From: Kitasatospora sp. MMS16-BH015
GTDB lineage: Bacteria > Actinomycetota > Actinomycetes > Streptomycetales > Streptomycetaceae
Length of the DNA stretch: 64,000 bases
Assembly: GCF_002943525.1 (NCBI RefSeq)
Contig: NZ_CP025394.1
Location: forward strand, 4,092,001 to 4,156,000
Reading direction: 5' to 3'
Below, one piece after another: positions 53,500 to 61,747 of this stretch. Position 1 is the stretch's first letter. Each line of letters opens with the position of its first letter. A model generated the notes under the pieces. That model saw nothing but the letters and a program-made list of their open reading frames with translations, was not told the DNA's origin and made no database searches. A program made the position numbers and the translations under genes.

Positions 53500-55815
53500 A
53501 TCAGAACTCGGATAGGCGCCGTCAGCGGCGCCCTCGTACTCGGCGCGCTCGCCCTGCCGGCCCTCGGCCAGGCAAGTGCCTCCGCCGTCGTCACCGACCT
53601 CTACGTCAGCAACACCGCCGGCGCCCACTGCTCCAACTCCGGTACCGGCACGCAGGCGCAGCCGTACTGCACCATCTCGGCCGCCGCGGCGGTCGTGCAG
53701 CCCGGCCAGACCGTGCACGTCGGGGTCGGCACCTACCCGGAGCAGGTGGACGTCACCCGCTCCGGCACCGCCGGTGCGCCGATCACCTTCACCGGCACGG
53801 GCTTGGAGTACAACAACGGGACCTTCGTCGGCAGCGGTCCCGGGACCAAGGCGCCGACCGCGTACGCCTTCTCGCTCTCGCGCGTCCAGCACGTCCGGAT
53901 CAAGAACTTCTGGACGAGCGGCAGCTCCGGCAACGTGCTGGTCGACGGCTCCTCGGACATCGGTCTCTCGGGCAACCAGGTCGAGGGCTGGTACCAGGCC
54001 CCGGCGATCCACGTCACCGGCTCCTCCAGCACGGTGACCATCGCGCAGAACCGCTCGATGGGCGGCCCCGGCTCCTTCGGCCAGGTGGACCCGGGTGCCC
54101 AGGGCGTGGTCATCGCCACGAACGTCATCACCACCGGGTCCAGCATGGACGGCCGGCCCGCCCTCTCCGTCGACGGTGCCCCCGGGACCGTCGTGGTGAA
54201 CAACACCGTGTCCGGCGGCTGCGCCGACGCCCTGGACGTCACCGGTGCGGCCACCGGCACCGTGATCGAGAACAACGTGATCTCGACCGGCGACGCCGAC
54301 AACCACATGAACAAGCTCTGCGCCACCGCGGCGAACTTCGTCGGGCTGAAGGTGGACCAGGCCGCCGCGGTCGGCACCAAGGTCGCGTACAACGTCTTCG
54401 ACGACAAGGACGGCAGCCCCGCCTACGACTGGGCCGGCACCAAGTACGACACCGTCGCGGGCTTCGCCGCTGCCGGTGGTCAGGGCTCGCACGACATCAT
54501 CGGCAACAGCGAGTACCGCTGGACGGAGGAGCCCGGCCAGCCGGCCTCCCCGCTGATCGACTCCGCCGACGAGAACGCGCCGGGCCTGACCGCCGGCGAC
54601 CAGCACGGCAACCAGCCGGTGGACGACCCGTACACGCCCAACACCGGTACCGGCAAGGGCATCCGCGACCGCGGCGCGTACGAACTGGGCAACTTCGGCA
54701 CGTACTACAACCCGCTCGGCCCGGTCCGCCTGCTCGACACCCGCAACGGCACCGGCGGCACGGCCGGCGCGGTCGCACCCGGCGGCACCGTCGAGCTGCC
54801 GGTCACCGGGATCGCGGGCGTCCCGGCCACCGGGGTCACCGCAGTCACCATGAACGTGACCGTGACCGCCCCGACCCGGGCCGGCTACCTCACGGTCTAC
54901 CCGCACGGCGACGAGCGCCCGCTGGCGTCCAACCTCAACTGGGCCGCCGGCCAGACGATTCCGAACCTGGTGACCGTGCAGGTCAAGGACGGCAAGGTCT
55001 CGTTCTACAACGGCAGCACCGGCACGGTGCACCTGGTCGCCGACCTGTTCGGCTACTACTCGACCTCGGGCAGCAGCTACAAGTCCACCGCCCCGGTACG
55101 CATGCTGGACACCCGGAACGGCACGGGCGCCCTGAAGCAGGGCCACCAGATCGACCTGCAGGTCGCGGGCGTCGACGGTGTCCCGGCCCACGGCGTCTCG
55201 GCGGTGACCCTCAACGTCACCGTCACCGGGCCGACCTCGTACGGCTACCTGACCGCCTACCCGCACGGCACCGGCCGTCCGACCGCCTCCAACCTCAACT
55301 GGACCCCGGGGCAGACGATTCCGAACCTGGTCACCGTCCCGGTGGTCGACGGCAAGGTCTCGCTCTACGCCGGGGGCGGCAACGGCTCGGTCCACGTCGT
55401 CGCCGACCTGGCCGGCTACTTCCTCAAGGGCGGCGGCACCTACCACGCCCAGACTCCGCAGCGGGTGGCCGACACCCGGACGGGCTACACCGCCGGCGGC
55501 TCGGGCGAATGGGTCGCGCCGAAGCAGATCGGCCCCGGCCAGACCCTGAACCTGTGCGTGACCTGCGGCCTGCAGAACGGCACGGCCGTCACCCTGAACG
55601 TCACGGTGACCAATACGGCCGCCCCCGGCTACCTGACCGTGTACCCGATGGGCACCAACCGACCGCTGGCCTCCAACCTCAACTGGGTGGCCGGCCAGAC
55701 CATCCCCAACCAGGTGGTGGTCCAGCCGGACAAGATCGGCGCCGTCTCCATCTACAACGGCAGCCGGGCCCCGATCGACCTGGTGGTCGACGAGAGCGGC
55801 TACCAGGTCGGCTGA
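53500..55815 (+). CDS. secreted beta-helix protein with three adhesion-like C-terminal repeats; apparent ATC start
   Basis: The 771-residue protein has a clean signal peptide (charged RTR, then GAVSGALVLGALALPALG, cleavage near ASA). A right-handed beta-helix region with NosD/pectate-lyase-like rungs spans about 30-400. Three repeats of about 120 residues follow (starts near 407, 531 and 652) with GPVRLLDTRNG, LNVTVTAPTRAGYLTVYPHG and IPNLVTVQV-like blocks. A GGGGGA purine run stands 5 nt before codon ATC at 53500, and no in-frame ATG lies nearby. The start is therefore ATC or the base is altered. It is a likely surface adhesin or matrix protein. Confidence 0.6.
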   Translation: MRTRIGAVSGALVLGALALPALGQASASAVVTDLYVSNTAGAHCSNSGTGTQAQPYCTISAAAAVVQPGQTVHVGVGTYPEQVDVTRSGTAGAPITFTGTGLEYNNGTFVGSGPGTKAPTAYAFSLSRVQHVRIKNFWTSGSSGNVLVDGSSDIGLSGNQVEGWYQAPAIHVTGSSSTVTIAQNRSMGGPGSFGQVDPGAQGVVIATNVITTGSSMDGRPALSVDGAPGTVVVNNTVSGGCADALDVTGAATGTVIENNVISTGDADNHMNKLCATAANFVGLKVDQAAAVGTKVAYNVFDDKDGSPAYDWAGTKYDTVAGFAAAGGQGSHDIIGNSEYRWTEEPGQPASPLIDSADENAPGLTAGDQHGNQPVDDPYTPNTGTGKGIRDRGAYELGNFGTYYNPLGPVRLLDTRNGTGGTAGAVAPGGTVELPVTGIAGVPATGVTAVTMNVTVTAPTRAGYLTVYPHGDERPLASNLNWAAGQTIPNLVTVQVKDGKVSFYNGSTGTVHLVADLFGYYSTSGSSYKSTAPVRMLDTRNGTGALKQGHQIDLQVAGVDGVPAHGVSAVTLNVTVTGPTSYGYLTAYPHGTGRPTASNLNWTPGQTIPNLVTVPVVDGKVSLYAGGGNGSVHVVADLAGYFLKGGGTYHAQTPQRVADTRTGYTAGGSGEWVAPKQIGPGQTLNLCVTCGLQNGTAVTLNVTVTNTAAPGYLTVYPMGTNRPLASNLNWVAGQTIPNQVVVQPDKIGAVSIYNGSRAPIDLVVDESGYQVG
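54718..55812. repeat. three tandem repeats of about 120 codons in the surface-protein gene
   Basis: Repeat starts lie near 54718 (GPVRLLDTRNG), 55090 (APVRMLDTRNG) and 55453 (TPQRVADTRTG), about 372 and 363 bp apart. Each contains a TLNVTVT strand, a YLTVYP or YLTAYP motif, an SNLNW block with GQTIPN, and a final hydrophobic strand. The third copy is the most divergent and has an extra Cys-rich insert (CVTCG). Confidence 0.75.
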
Positions 55816-55835
55816 CCGACCGCGCACCACTGCGC

Positions 55836-55871
55836 GAAGGCCCGGACTGCCTCTCGGCAGCCCGGGCCTTC
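55836..55871. terminator. bidirectional terminator, surface protein/ArsR
   Basis: A 16-bp stem (GAAGGCCCGGACTGCC with one mismatch) and TCTC loop between two convergent genes, ending in a TTC. Confidence 0.8.
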
Positions 55872-55872
55872 G

Positions 55873-56190
55873 TCATATCGCCGGCGCACTGGCGGGTTCG
55901 TCCAACACGGCGTCCAGCAGGCGGGGGAAGCGGGCGTCGAGCTCCTCGCGGCGGAGCGTGACCAGCCGGGTCTTGCCGCTCGTGCGGACGGAGATGACGC
56001 CGGCCTCGCGCAGGATGCGCCAGTGGTTCGACAGGGTCGAGCGGGGCACGGCGATGCCCTCCGGGCTGCACGTGGACTCGCCGTCCGTGGCCAGGCGCCG
56101 GAGGAGTTCCAGTCGCACCGGGTCGCCGAGGGCGTGCAGCACGGTGGCCATCTCGACGTCGGCGAGCTGGGGTTGGGGCAATGGGCGCAC
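55873..56190 (-). CDS. ArsR-family transcriptional regulator
   Basis: The 105-residue winged-helix regulator has the ArsR-type block ALGDPVRLELLRRL and recognition helix STLSNHWRILREAG. No metal-binding ELCVCDL motif is present, so it may respond to a small organic ligand. GTG at 56190 has AAGGAGGAAG with 7-nt spacing. A longer upstream frame is not conserved. It is divergent from a glyoxalase-like gene, and the gap contains the dyad TTCGA-N5-TCGAA, a probable operator. Confidence 0.88.
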   Translation of the reverse strand: MRPLPQPQLADVEMATVLHALGDPVRLELLRRLATDGESTCSPEGIAVPRSTLSNHWRILREAGVISVRTSGKTRLVTLRREELDARFPRLLDAVLDEPASAPAI

Positions 56191-56240
56191 GCGCTTCCTC
56201 CTTCTGGGATCTGCGCCTATGATGCCCGACAGTTCGATAG

Positions 56241-56255
56241 TTCGAGAAAGTCGAA
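56241..56255. promoter_or_regulatory. dyad TTCGA-N5-TCGAA in the ArsR/VOC gap
   Basis: A perfect 5+5 dyad (centre GAAAG) in an AT-richer patch between the two divergent genes, with an extra TTCGA direct copy at 56233-56237. It is the likely ArsR operator. Confidence 0.5.
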
Positions 56256-56276
56256 TTGATCTCGAGAGGTGGAACG

Positions 56277-56627
56277 ATGAAGACACTGGCCACGCTGGCC
56301 CGGCTCTACGTGGCCGACATGGACCGGGCGCTGCCCGCCCTGCGCGCACTGACGGGCGAGGACACCCGCATGCGGTTCCCGCACCGCGGCGTGGAGGTGG
56401 CGGGCATCGGGGGCTTCCTCGTCGTCGCCGGCCCCGATGCGGCCCTCGCGCCGTTCCGGGACGTGCAGAGCACCGTGCTCGTCGACAGCCTCGACGGGTT
56501 GCAGGAACTGATCGACACCTGCGGAGGCGAAATCCTCTCCGGCCCCGACCGGGTGCCGACCGGACGCAACGCCACCGTGCGTCACCCTGGCGGTGTCATC
56601 CTCGAGTACGTCGAACACTCCGCATGA
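56277..56627 (+). CDS. VOC/glyoxalase-family protein
   Basis: The 116-residue protein starts MKTLATLARLYVADMDRALP, the beta-alpha-beta glyoxalase/bleomycin-resistance fold. It contains GIGGFLVVAGPDA and ends with GGVILEYVEHS, a potential metal ligand Glu. ATG at 56277 follows GAGGTGGAAC. An in-frame ATG at 56256 is less favoured. It is divergent from the ArsR gene and probably controlled by it. The substrate is unknown; the family includes resistance and dioxygenase-like members. Confidence 0.82.
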   Translation: MKTLATLARLYVADMDRALPALRALTGEDTRMRFPHRGVEVAGIGGFLVVAGPDAALAPFRDVQSTVLVDSLDGLQELIDTCGGEILSGPDRVPTGRNATVRHPGGVILEYVEHSA

Positions 56628-56845
56628 CGAGGTGGCGGCCTCGGCCGACGGGGCACCTGCGGCGGGCGCGGTGAAGGAACGCCGGAGCGCCGTGACGGCG
56701 CTGTGACGGTTGGCGTACGGCGCGCGGAAGATCGACTGGAAGTATTTTCCCTGCGCGACGGACTGCACCGGGGGAACGAAGACGGTCAGGGAGGCGCGAC
56801 ACCACATCAACTGGCCAGTACCACGCCGTCCTTGGGGGGACCATC

Positions 56846-57805
56846 ATGACCATGCACCGCCTCGCGCCGTCCGTTGCCGCCACCGTTGCCGCCGCCGCGA
56901 AGAAGACCGCCACCATGAAGAAGGCCGCTGCCGTGGCCGCGCTGACGATCGCCGTCACCGGGGTGGCGAGCGGGGCCGCCTGGGCGGGGCAGTACCCGGT
57001 GGTGCCGTGCTCCGACGTGAAGCTGCCCGGGGAGCAGCCGGTGGCCGGGGGCGCCGTGCACCACGGGTCGCCGACGATCACGGTGAGCAGCCTGCGGAAG
57101 GCCGTCGTGCACGGCGACTCCGTTTCGTACGAGGTGCGGCTGACCGAGACCAACCACACCGGGGCCGCGTACCGGCACCTGACCGCCGCGCCGGTGCTCT
57201 TCACCCAGTTCGGCGTCATGGACACCTCGAACACCCGGGTGTCCTGGCTGCACGACGGCAACTCCGTCGCGCTGCCGACCAAGATGGGCTGCGACCCGTC
57301 CGTCTGGGTCACCTCGGCCGCGCTGGACACCCCGCTGGCGGACGGCCAGTCGGTCTCCTTCGACCTGGTGATCAGCTCCTCGGTGTCGGCGGCGGAGAAG
57401 ATGAAGGAACTGACCGTGACAGCCACCGGCGAGGCGGACGGCGGCGAGGTGCTGAACAGCAACCAGATCACCATCGCCAAGCTCACCCCGGCGCCCGCGC
57501 AGCCGACCACCCCGCCGGCCGAGCAGCCCATCACGCCGGCCACCCCGACCGCTCAGCCTGCCAAGCCCGCTCAGCAAGACGCCGTGCCCGCCGCCCTCAC
57601 CACGAAGACCAGCCCGACGCCCGCCGCGCCCGCGCCCGCGCCCGCCGCCGCCTCGGCGACGCCGGTGGCCGCCCAGACGGCCTCGCTGGCCTCCACCGGG
57701 GGCGGCAGCCACAGCACCGCGCTGATCGCCGGTGCCGCCGCCCTGCTCGCCGCCGGAGCGGCCGTGCTGTTCGGCGTCAAGCGCCGGGCCCGCCATGGCA
57801 ACTGA
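56846..57805 (+). CDS. sortase-anchored cell-wall protein (LASTG)
   Basis: The 319-residue protein has a signal peptide (cleavage near AWAGQ at about 48) and a globular extracellular domain with two Cys (C55, C149). A Pro/Ala/Thr-rich stalk (about 213-280) precedes the sorting signal LASTG at 281-285, then a membrane helix (about 291-310) and KRR tail. This is the class E (LAxTG) form used by Streptomyces sortases. ATG at 56846 follows GGGGGGA with 5-nt spacing. It probably sits on the aerial or vegetative cell wall. The domain function is unknown. Confidence 0.85.
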   Translation: MTMHRLAPSVAATVAAAAKKTATMKKAAAVAALTIAVTGVASGAAWAGQYPVVPCSDVKLPGEQPVAGGAVHHGSPTITVSSLRKAVVHGDSVSYEVRLTETNHTGAAYRHLTAAPVLFTQFGVMDTSNTRVSWLHDGNSVALPTKMGCDPSVWVTSAALDTPLADGQSVSFDLVISSSVSAAEKMKELTVTATGEADGGEVLNSNQITIAKLTPAPAQPTTPPAEQPITPATPTAQPAKPAQQDAVPAALTTKTSPTPAAPAPAPAAASATPVAAQTASLASTGGGSHSTALIAGAAALLAAGAAVLFGVKRRARHGN

Positions 57806-57822
57806 CGCCGCAGGAAGCACCC

Positions 57823-57848
57823 AGGCCGGCCCCGAACGGGGCCGGCCT
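57823..57848 (+). terminator. terminator after sortase-anchored protein
   Basis: A perfect 11-bp stem (AGGCCGGCCCC, loop GAAC, complement) begins 18 bp after the stop and ends CCTTCG. Confidence 0.85.
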
Positions 57849-57890
57849 TCGTCGTGCGCGCGGGGAGGACCATCACTCGGGCTTGGATTC

Positions 57891-57954
57891 CTAGCAATGC
57901 TAGACATCCGGGCGGGCATGCATCTAGCATCGACACAGAAGCTAGCGTTGCTAG
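57891..57954. promoter_or_regulatory. twin operators CTAGC-N3-GCTAG
   Basis: Two perfect dyads of the form CTAGC-N3-GCTAG are at 57891-57903 (centre AAT) and 57942-57954 (centre GTT), 51 bp apart, about five helical turns. A half site CTAGC is at 57924-57928 between them. They lie just before the DUF1772 gene in an unusual AT-containing patch, so a dimeric repressor probably binds both. Confidence 0.6.
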
Positions 57955-57981
57955 AAAACGGAGCAGGGCCCGGGAGGGGAC

Positions 57982-58416
57982 ATGCAGCACGCACTCGCCG
58001 TCGTCACGGTGGTGGTGGTCGGCCTGCTGGTGGGGGTGGAGTTCGCGGTGGCGGTCTTCGTCAACCCGATCGTCGACGGACTTCCGCACAACAGCGGCCT
58101 GGTCGCCCGTAGTTCGGGAGCCAGGCTGCTCGGGCGGGTGATGCCGTTCTGGTACATCGGGTCGGTGCTGCTCGCCGGCACCTGGGCCGGGGTGGCGGCC
58201 AAGCCGGTGGCGGGAGTGGCGGCCGGGCTGCTGGTGCTCAGCGTGCTGATGTCGGTCGCACTGCTGGTGCCGATCAACTCCCGTGCGGCGCAGTGGACTC
58301 CAGAGACCGCGCCGGCCGACTGGCGCGAGCAGCTGGGCCGCTGGGACCGCCTGCACTACGTACGAGTGGCCGTCATCGTGACCTCGTTCGTCCTGCTGGT
58401 CCTCGCCCTGGCCTGA
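57982..58416 (+). CDS. DUF1772 (anthrone oxygenase-like) membrane protein
   Basis: The 144-residue protein has four membrane helices (at about 5-26, 56-75, 78-98 and 126-143) and the DUF1772 pattern (AVAVFVNPIVDGLPH). LVPINSRAAQW and YVRVAVIVTSFVLLVLALA follow. Relatives include anthrone oxygenases, but most members are uncharacterised. ATG at 57982 is preceded by a GGGAGGGGA purine run. Two matching dyads lie upstream, and the next gene downstream (TetR) is convergent, so the repressor is not obviously adjacent. Confidence 0.78.
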   Translation: MQHALAVVTVVVVGLLVGVEFAVAVFVNPIVDGLPHNSGLVARSSGARLLGRVMPFWYIGSVLLAGTWAGVAAKPVAGVAAGLLVLSVLMSVALLVPINSRAAQWTPETAPADWREQLGRWDRLHYVRVAVIVTSFVLLVLALA

Positions 58417-58489
58417 GCAGGGCGCCACCGACCAGACGGCAGCACGGGAGCACGGCAGTGCGCCGGCGCACCATCGACCGGCGAGCAGC

Positions 58490-58523
58490 CGGCCCGGGCC
58501 GTCAAGTCACCTGGCCCGGGCCG
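58490..58523. terminator. bidirectional terminator, DUF1772/TetR
   Basis: An 11-bp stem (CGGCCCGGGCC and complement) with a 12-nt loop lies between the convergent genes. Confidence 0.7.
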
Positions 58524-58531
58524 CCGTTGCG

Positions 58532-59257
58532 TCAGGAGCGGTCGATGAGCACCTGCACTCCGTCGAGGATCCGGTCGAGGCCGAACTCCAGCGGGTCGGC
58601 CTCCAGCGGGGCGGGCTCGAAGGCGCCGGCCGCGATGGCGCGGGTCAGGGCGGGGAAGCGGTCGGCGTGGCGGGTGAGGAGTTCACCGGTGAGGCGGTTC
58701 CACTCCTGACTGTGGGCCTCGTCGAAGGCGAGCAGCTGCTGGACGTGGGTGCGGACGAAGCCGGCCACCAGGATGAAGATCCGTTGCTGCCGGCCGGCCG
58801 ACAGGCCGGTGGGGGCCAGAGCCGCGAAGGCCGCGTCCAGCCAGCCGAGTTGGTTTGGGCCCATGAGCTGGCGGCGCATCGCGGTAGCCGTCAGCAGCCA
58901 AGGGTGGGCGCGGTGGACCTGCTCGGAGCGGCGGGCCCACTCGACCAGCTGCGGCCGCCAGCCGGCGCCCGCCCCCGACAGGTCGGGCGCCTCGGCCAGC
59001 ACGGACTCGACCATCAGCTCGACGAGTTCGGCCTTGCCGGGCACGTAGCGGTAGAGCGCCATCGCCGACACCCCGAACTCCGCGCCGACCTTGCTCATCG
59101 AGACCGCGTCCAGCCCCTCGGCATCGGCGATCGCCACCGCCGCCTCGGCCAGCCGCGCGGGCGTCAGGCTCGGCTTGGGGCCGCGCGTCGGCTGCCCCTG
59201 CTCGCCCCAGAGCAGCGCGATCCCCGCGCGCAGGTCGCGCGCCTTCTCCTTGGCCAT
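58532..59257 (-). CDS. TetR-family regulator (TetR_C class 1)
   Basis: The 241-residue regulator has helix-turn-helix residues 31-78 (ADAEGLDAVSMSKVGAEFGV, ALYRYVPGKAELVELM). A helical ligand-binding domain of the TetR_C class follows (PHWLL-like region at about 120). ATG at 59257 follows GGGAGGGTGGG. It is divergent from an alpha/beta hydrolase gene, with a consensus promoter in the gap, and likely represses it. The last residues are IDRS. It is convergent with the DUF1772 gene. Confidence 0.85.
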   Translation of the reverse strand: MAKEKARDLRAGIALLWGEQGQPTRGPKPSLTPARLAEAAVAIADAEGLDAVSMSKVGAEFGVSAMALYRYVPGKAELVELMVESVLAEAPDLSGAGAGWRPQLVEWARRSEQVHRAHPWLLTATAMRRQLMGPNQLGWLDAAFAALAPTGLSAGRQQRIFILVAGFVRTHVQQLLAFDEAHSQEWNRLTGELLTRHADRFPALTRAIAAGAFEPAPLEADPLEFGLDRILDGVQVLIDRS

Positions 59258-59294
59258 GAGGCCCACCCTCCCGATCGGCGGTCCGCGGTGCCCG

Positions 59295-59323
59295 TTGACA
59301 CCACCTGGAACTGTATATACCTT
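59295..59323 (+). promoter_or_regulatory. promoter for the alpha/beta hydrolase gene
   Basis: A perfect -35 TTGACA at 59295-59300, a 17-bp spacer and TACCTT at 59318-59323, about 41 bp before the ATG. AT-rich half sites (AACTG...CAGTT) flank the -10 region and could be a TetR operator. Confidence 0.55.
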
Positions 59324-59364
59324 AAACGCAACTGCTGACGCCGTAAACAGTTGGGGGAACCGCC

Positions 59365-60444
59365 ATGCTCGCCACCGTCCTCACCGCCTCCGCCGCCCTG
59401 CTCGCCGCGCCCGCGGCCGGGCTGCTCGGCTACCGCCAGGCCAAGCGCGCGCTGAGCGCGAAGCGCCTGCGCATCACCACTCCGAACGGCATCGACGAGG
59501 CCGGCTTCGTCCGGATCGGCGGCATCGACCAGTGGGTCTCCGTCCGGGGCGAGGACCTGGCCAACCCGGTGATCCTGGAGATCCTGGGCGGCCCCGGCGC
59601 GTCCAACCAAATCTTCGCCCCCCGCACCCGGGCCTGGGAGCGCCACTTCACCGTGGTCCGCTGGGACATGCGCGGCGCCGGGCACACCTTCGCGGCCGGC
59701 GGCCCCGCCGGGCAGGGCGAGCTGAGCCTGGACCAGCTGTACCGGGACGCCCTGGAGGTCACCGAGCACCTCCGGGCCCGGCTCGGCGTGGCCAAGCTGC
59801 TGCTGGTCGCCAACTCGATGGGCACCGTGCTCGGCCTGCGGCTCGCCCGCAACCACCCCGAGCTGTACTCCGCGTACGTGGGCACCGACCAGAACGTGGT
59901 GGCCGGCGGGCGCGAACGCACCGCGTACGAGGGCCTGCTGGCCCGGCTCGAAGCCGCCGGGAAGATGAAGGAGCTGGCGACCGTCAAGGCCCTGGGCGCC
60001 AAGACGCACTGGAGCGCGCAGGAGCGCGACCTCTACAACAAGCTCGTGGTGACCACCGACCCGCTCTCCTACGACACCATGAAGACCGTGGTGGTCCGCT
60101 CGCTCTGGTTCTCCCCGCTGCACACCCTGCGCGGCCTGCGCGCGTACCTGAAGGCGATGCAGTTCAGCGCGCCGCTCGCGGCCGAGGCCGCCACCGTGGA
60201 CGAGTGGGCCGAGGGCACCGTCTTCGACCTGCCCTTCTTCGTCATCCAGGGCGCCGAAGACGTGCTCACCCCGCCCGAGCCGGCCCGCCGCCTCTTCGCG
60301 GACGTGACCGCCCCCGTCAAGAAGTTCGCGCTGATCGAGGACGCCGGCCACTTCGCGTCCTTCCGCCGCCCGGCTCGCTTCCTCGACCTGCTGCTCACCG
60401 AGGTCCGCCCGGTGATCACCGCGACGCCGGTCGCCACGGGCTGA
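59365..60444 (+). CDS. alpha/beta hydrolase (S33 proline iminopeptidase-like)
   Basis: The 359-residue protein has an N-terminal hydrophobic segment (about 2-22). The alpha/beta-hydrolase motifs follow: oxyanion loop EILGGPGAS, nucleophile VANSMGTVLG, acid QGAEDVL and His in EDAGHFASF. The nucleophile elbow reads A-N-S-M-G instead of the usual G-x-S-x-G, a single change seen in some S33 members. It could be anchored or have a short signal. ATG at 59365 follows TTGGGGGAAC. It is divergent from the TetR gene, which likely controls it. The substrate is unknown. Confidence 0.8.
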   Translation: MLATVLTASAALLAAPAAGLLGYRQAKRALSAKRLRITTPNGIDEAGFVRIGGIDQWVSVRGEDLANPVILEILGGPGASNQIFAPRTRAWERHFTVVRWDMRGAGHTFAAGGPAGQGELSLDQLYRDALEVTEHLRARLGVAKLLLVANSMGTVLGLRLARNHPELYSAYVGTDQNVVAGGRERTAYEGLLARLEAAGKMKELATVKALGAKTHWSAQERDLYNKLVVTTDPLSYDTMKTVVVRSLWFSPLHTLRGLRAYLKAMQFSAPLAAEAATVDEWAEGTVFDLPFFVIQGAEDVLTPPEPARRLFADVTAPVKKFALIEDAGHFASFRRPARFLDLLLTEVRPVITATPVATG

Positions 60445-60517
60445 GTCCGCCAAGTACGGGGCCGGGTACGGTACGTGGGAAGCCCGGTACCGGGCCGGCG
60501 GAGGCGAGGGCGGCGCA

Positions 60518-61747
60518 GTGACGGACAGCGGGACGATCGAACCGGAGCAGGCCACGGAGCGGGCCGCCGAAGCACCCGCGCGCGGGCGGCGGCGCGGGCC
60601 CGTGCTCAGGCGGGTGGCCGTGCTGGTGCTCGTGCTGGTGCTGCTCTGCCTGCCGCCTTGGTGGACGCTGTTCGGCCCGGCGGCCGGCTGGCCGGGGCCG
60701 GTGACGGCGGCCGGGACGGCCGTGCTGGTCGCCTGGATGGTCTCCTTCCCGTTCCTGATGATCGCGGGCCACGGGCGGCGGCGGTCCGACCGGGCGGCCC
60801 GGTTCGCGGACACCAGCCTCGGGGTGGTCTGGGTGCTGTTCACCTGGTCCGTGCTGGGCGGGCTGGCCGGCCTGGCTCTGACCGCGCTCGACCTCGGCGG
60901 GGCCGACCGGGGGCGGATCGTGGCGGTGGCGGTGGCCGCCGTCGCGGCCGGGCTGCTGGGGTGGGGGCACCACGAGGCGATGCGGGTGCCGCGGGTGAAG
61001 CGGGTGGACGTGCACCTGCCCCGGCTCGGCGCCGGCCTGGACGGGACGAAGGTCGTGGTGCTGGCCGACACCCACTACGGGCCGATCGACCGGGCCGCCT
61101 GGTCGGCCCGGGTCACCGAGGCGGTGAACGCGCTCGACCCGGACGTGGTGGTGCACGCCGGCGACATCGCCGACGGGACCCCGACGCAGCGCCGGGCCCA
61201 GTCCGCCCCGCTCGGCGCCGTCCGGGCCCGGCTGGCCCGGGTCTACGTGACCGGCAACCACGAGTACGGCAGCGAGGCCCAGGGCTGGCTGGACCGGATG
61301 GCCGAGCTCGGCTGGGAGCCGCTGCACAACCGCCACCTGGTGGTGGAGCGCGGCGGCGCCGCCCTGGTGCTCGCCGGCGTTGACGACGTGACCGCCGAGC
61401 ACTCCGGCCTGGCCGGCCACCGCACCGACCTGACCGCCGCCCTCGCCGGGGCCGACCCGGCCCACCCCGTCCTGCTGGTCGCCCACCAGCCCAAGTACGT
61501 CCCGCACGCCGCGGCGGCCGGCATCGACCTGCAGATCTCCGGCCACACCCACGGCGGCCAGATCTGGCCCTTCAACTTCCTGGTCCGGATCGACCAGCCG
61601 GTGGTCCACGGCCTGAGCCGCCACGGCGAGCGCACCCAGCTCTACACCAGCCGAGGCGCCGGCTTCTGGGGCCCGCCCTTCCGGGTCTTCGCCCCGAGCG
61701 AGATCACCCTGCTGACCCTGCGTTCCGGCCTCAGCGCTCCGGAGTGA
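60518..61747 (+). CDS. membrane-linked metallophosphoesterase
   Basis: The 409-residue protein has a cytosolic Arg-rich start, about four membrane helices (residues 30-150) and a C-terminal calcineurin-like phosphoesterase. The metal motifs are ADTHYG, GDIAD, GNHEY and GHTHGGQ. The topology is that of YkuE-type phosphoesterases with an N-terminal membrane region. It starts at GTG 60518 after GGAGGCGAGGGC. It overlaps the convergent response-regulator gene by 17 bp. This is the second GHTHGGQ phosphoesterase in the window, but with a different N-terminus. Confidence 0.85.
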   Translation: MTDSGTIEPEQATERAAEAPARGRRRGPVLRRVAVLVLVLVLLCLPPWWTLFGPAAGWPGPVTAAGTAVLVAWMVSFPFLMIAGHGRRRSDRAARFADTSLGVVWVLFTWSVLGGLAGLALTALDLGGADRGRIVAVAVAAVAAGLLGWGHHEAMRVPRVKRVDVHLPRLGAGLDGTKVVVLADTHYGPIDRAAWSARVTEAVNALDPDVVVHAGDIADGTPTQRRAQSAPLGAVRARLARVYVTGNHEYGSEAQGWLDRMAELGWEPLHNRHLVVERGGAALVLAGVDDVTAEHSGLAGHRTDLTAALAGADPAHPVLLVAHQPKYVPHAAAAGIDLQISGHTHGGQIWPFNFLVRIDQPVVHGLSRHGERTQLYTSRGAGFWGPPFRVFAPSEITLLTLRSGLSAPE

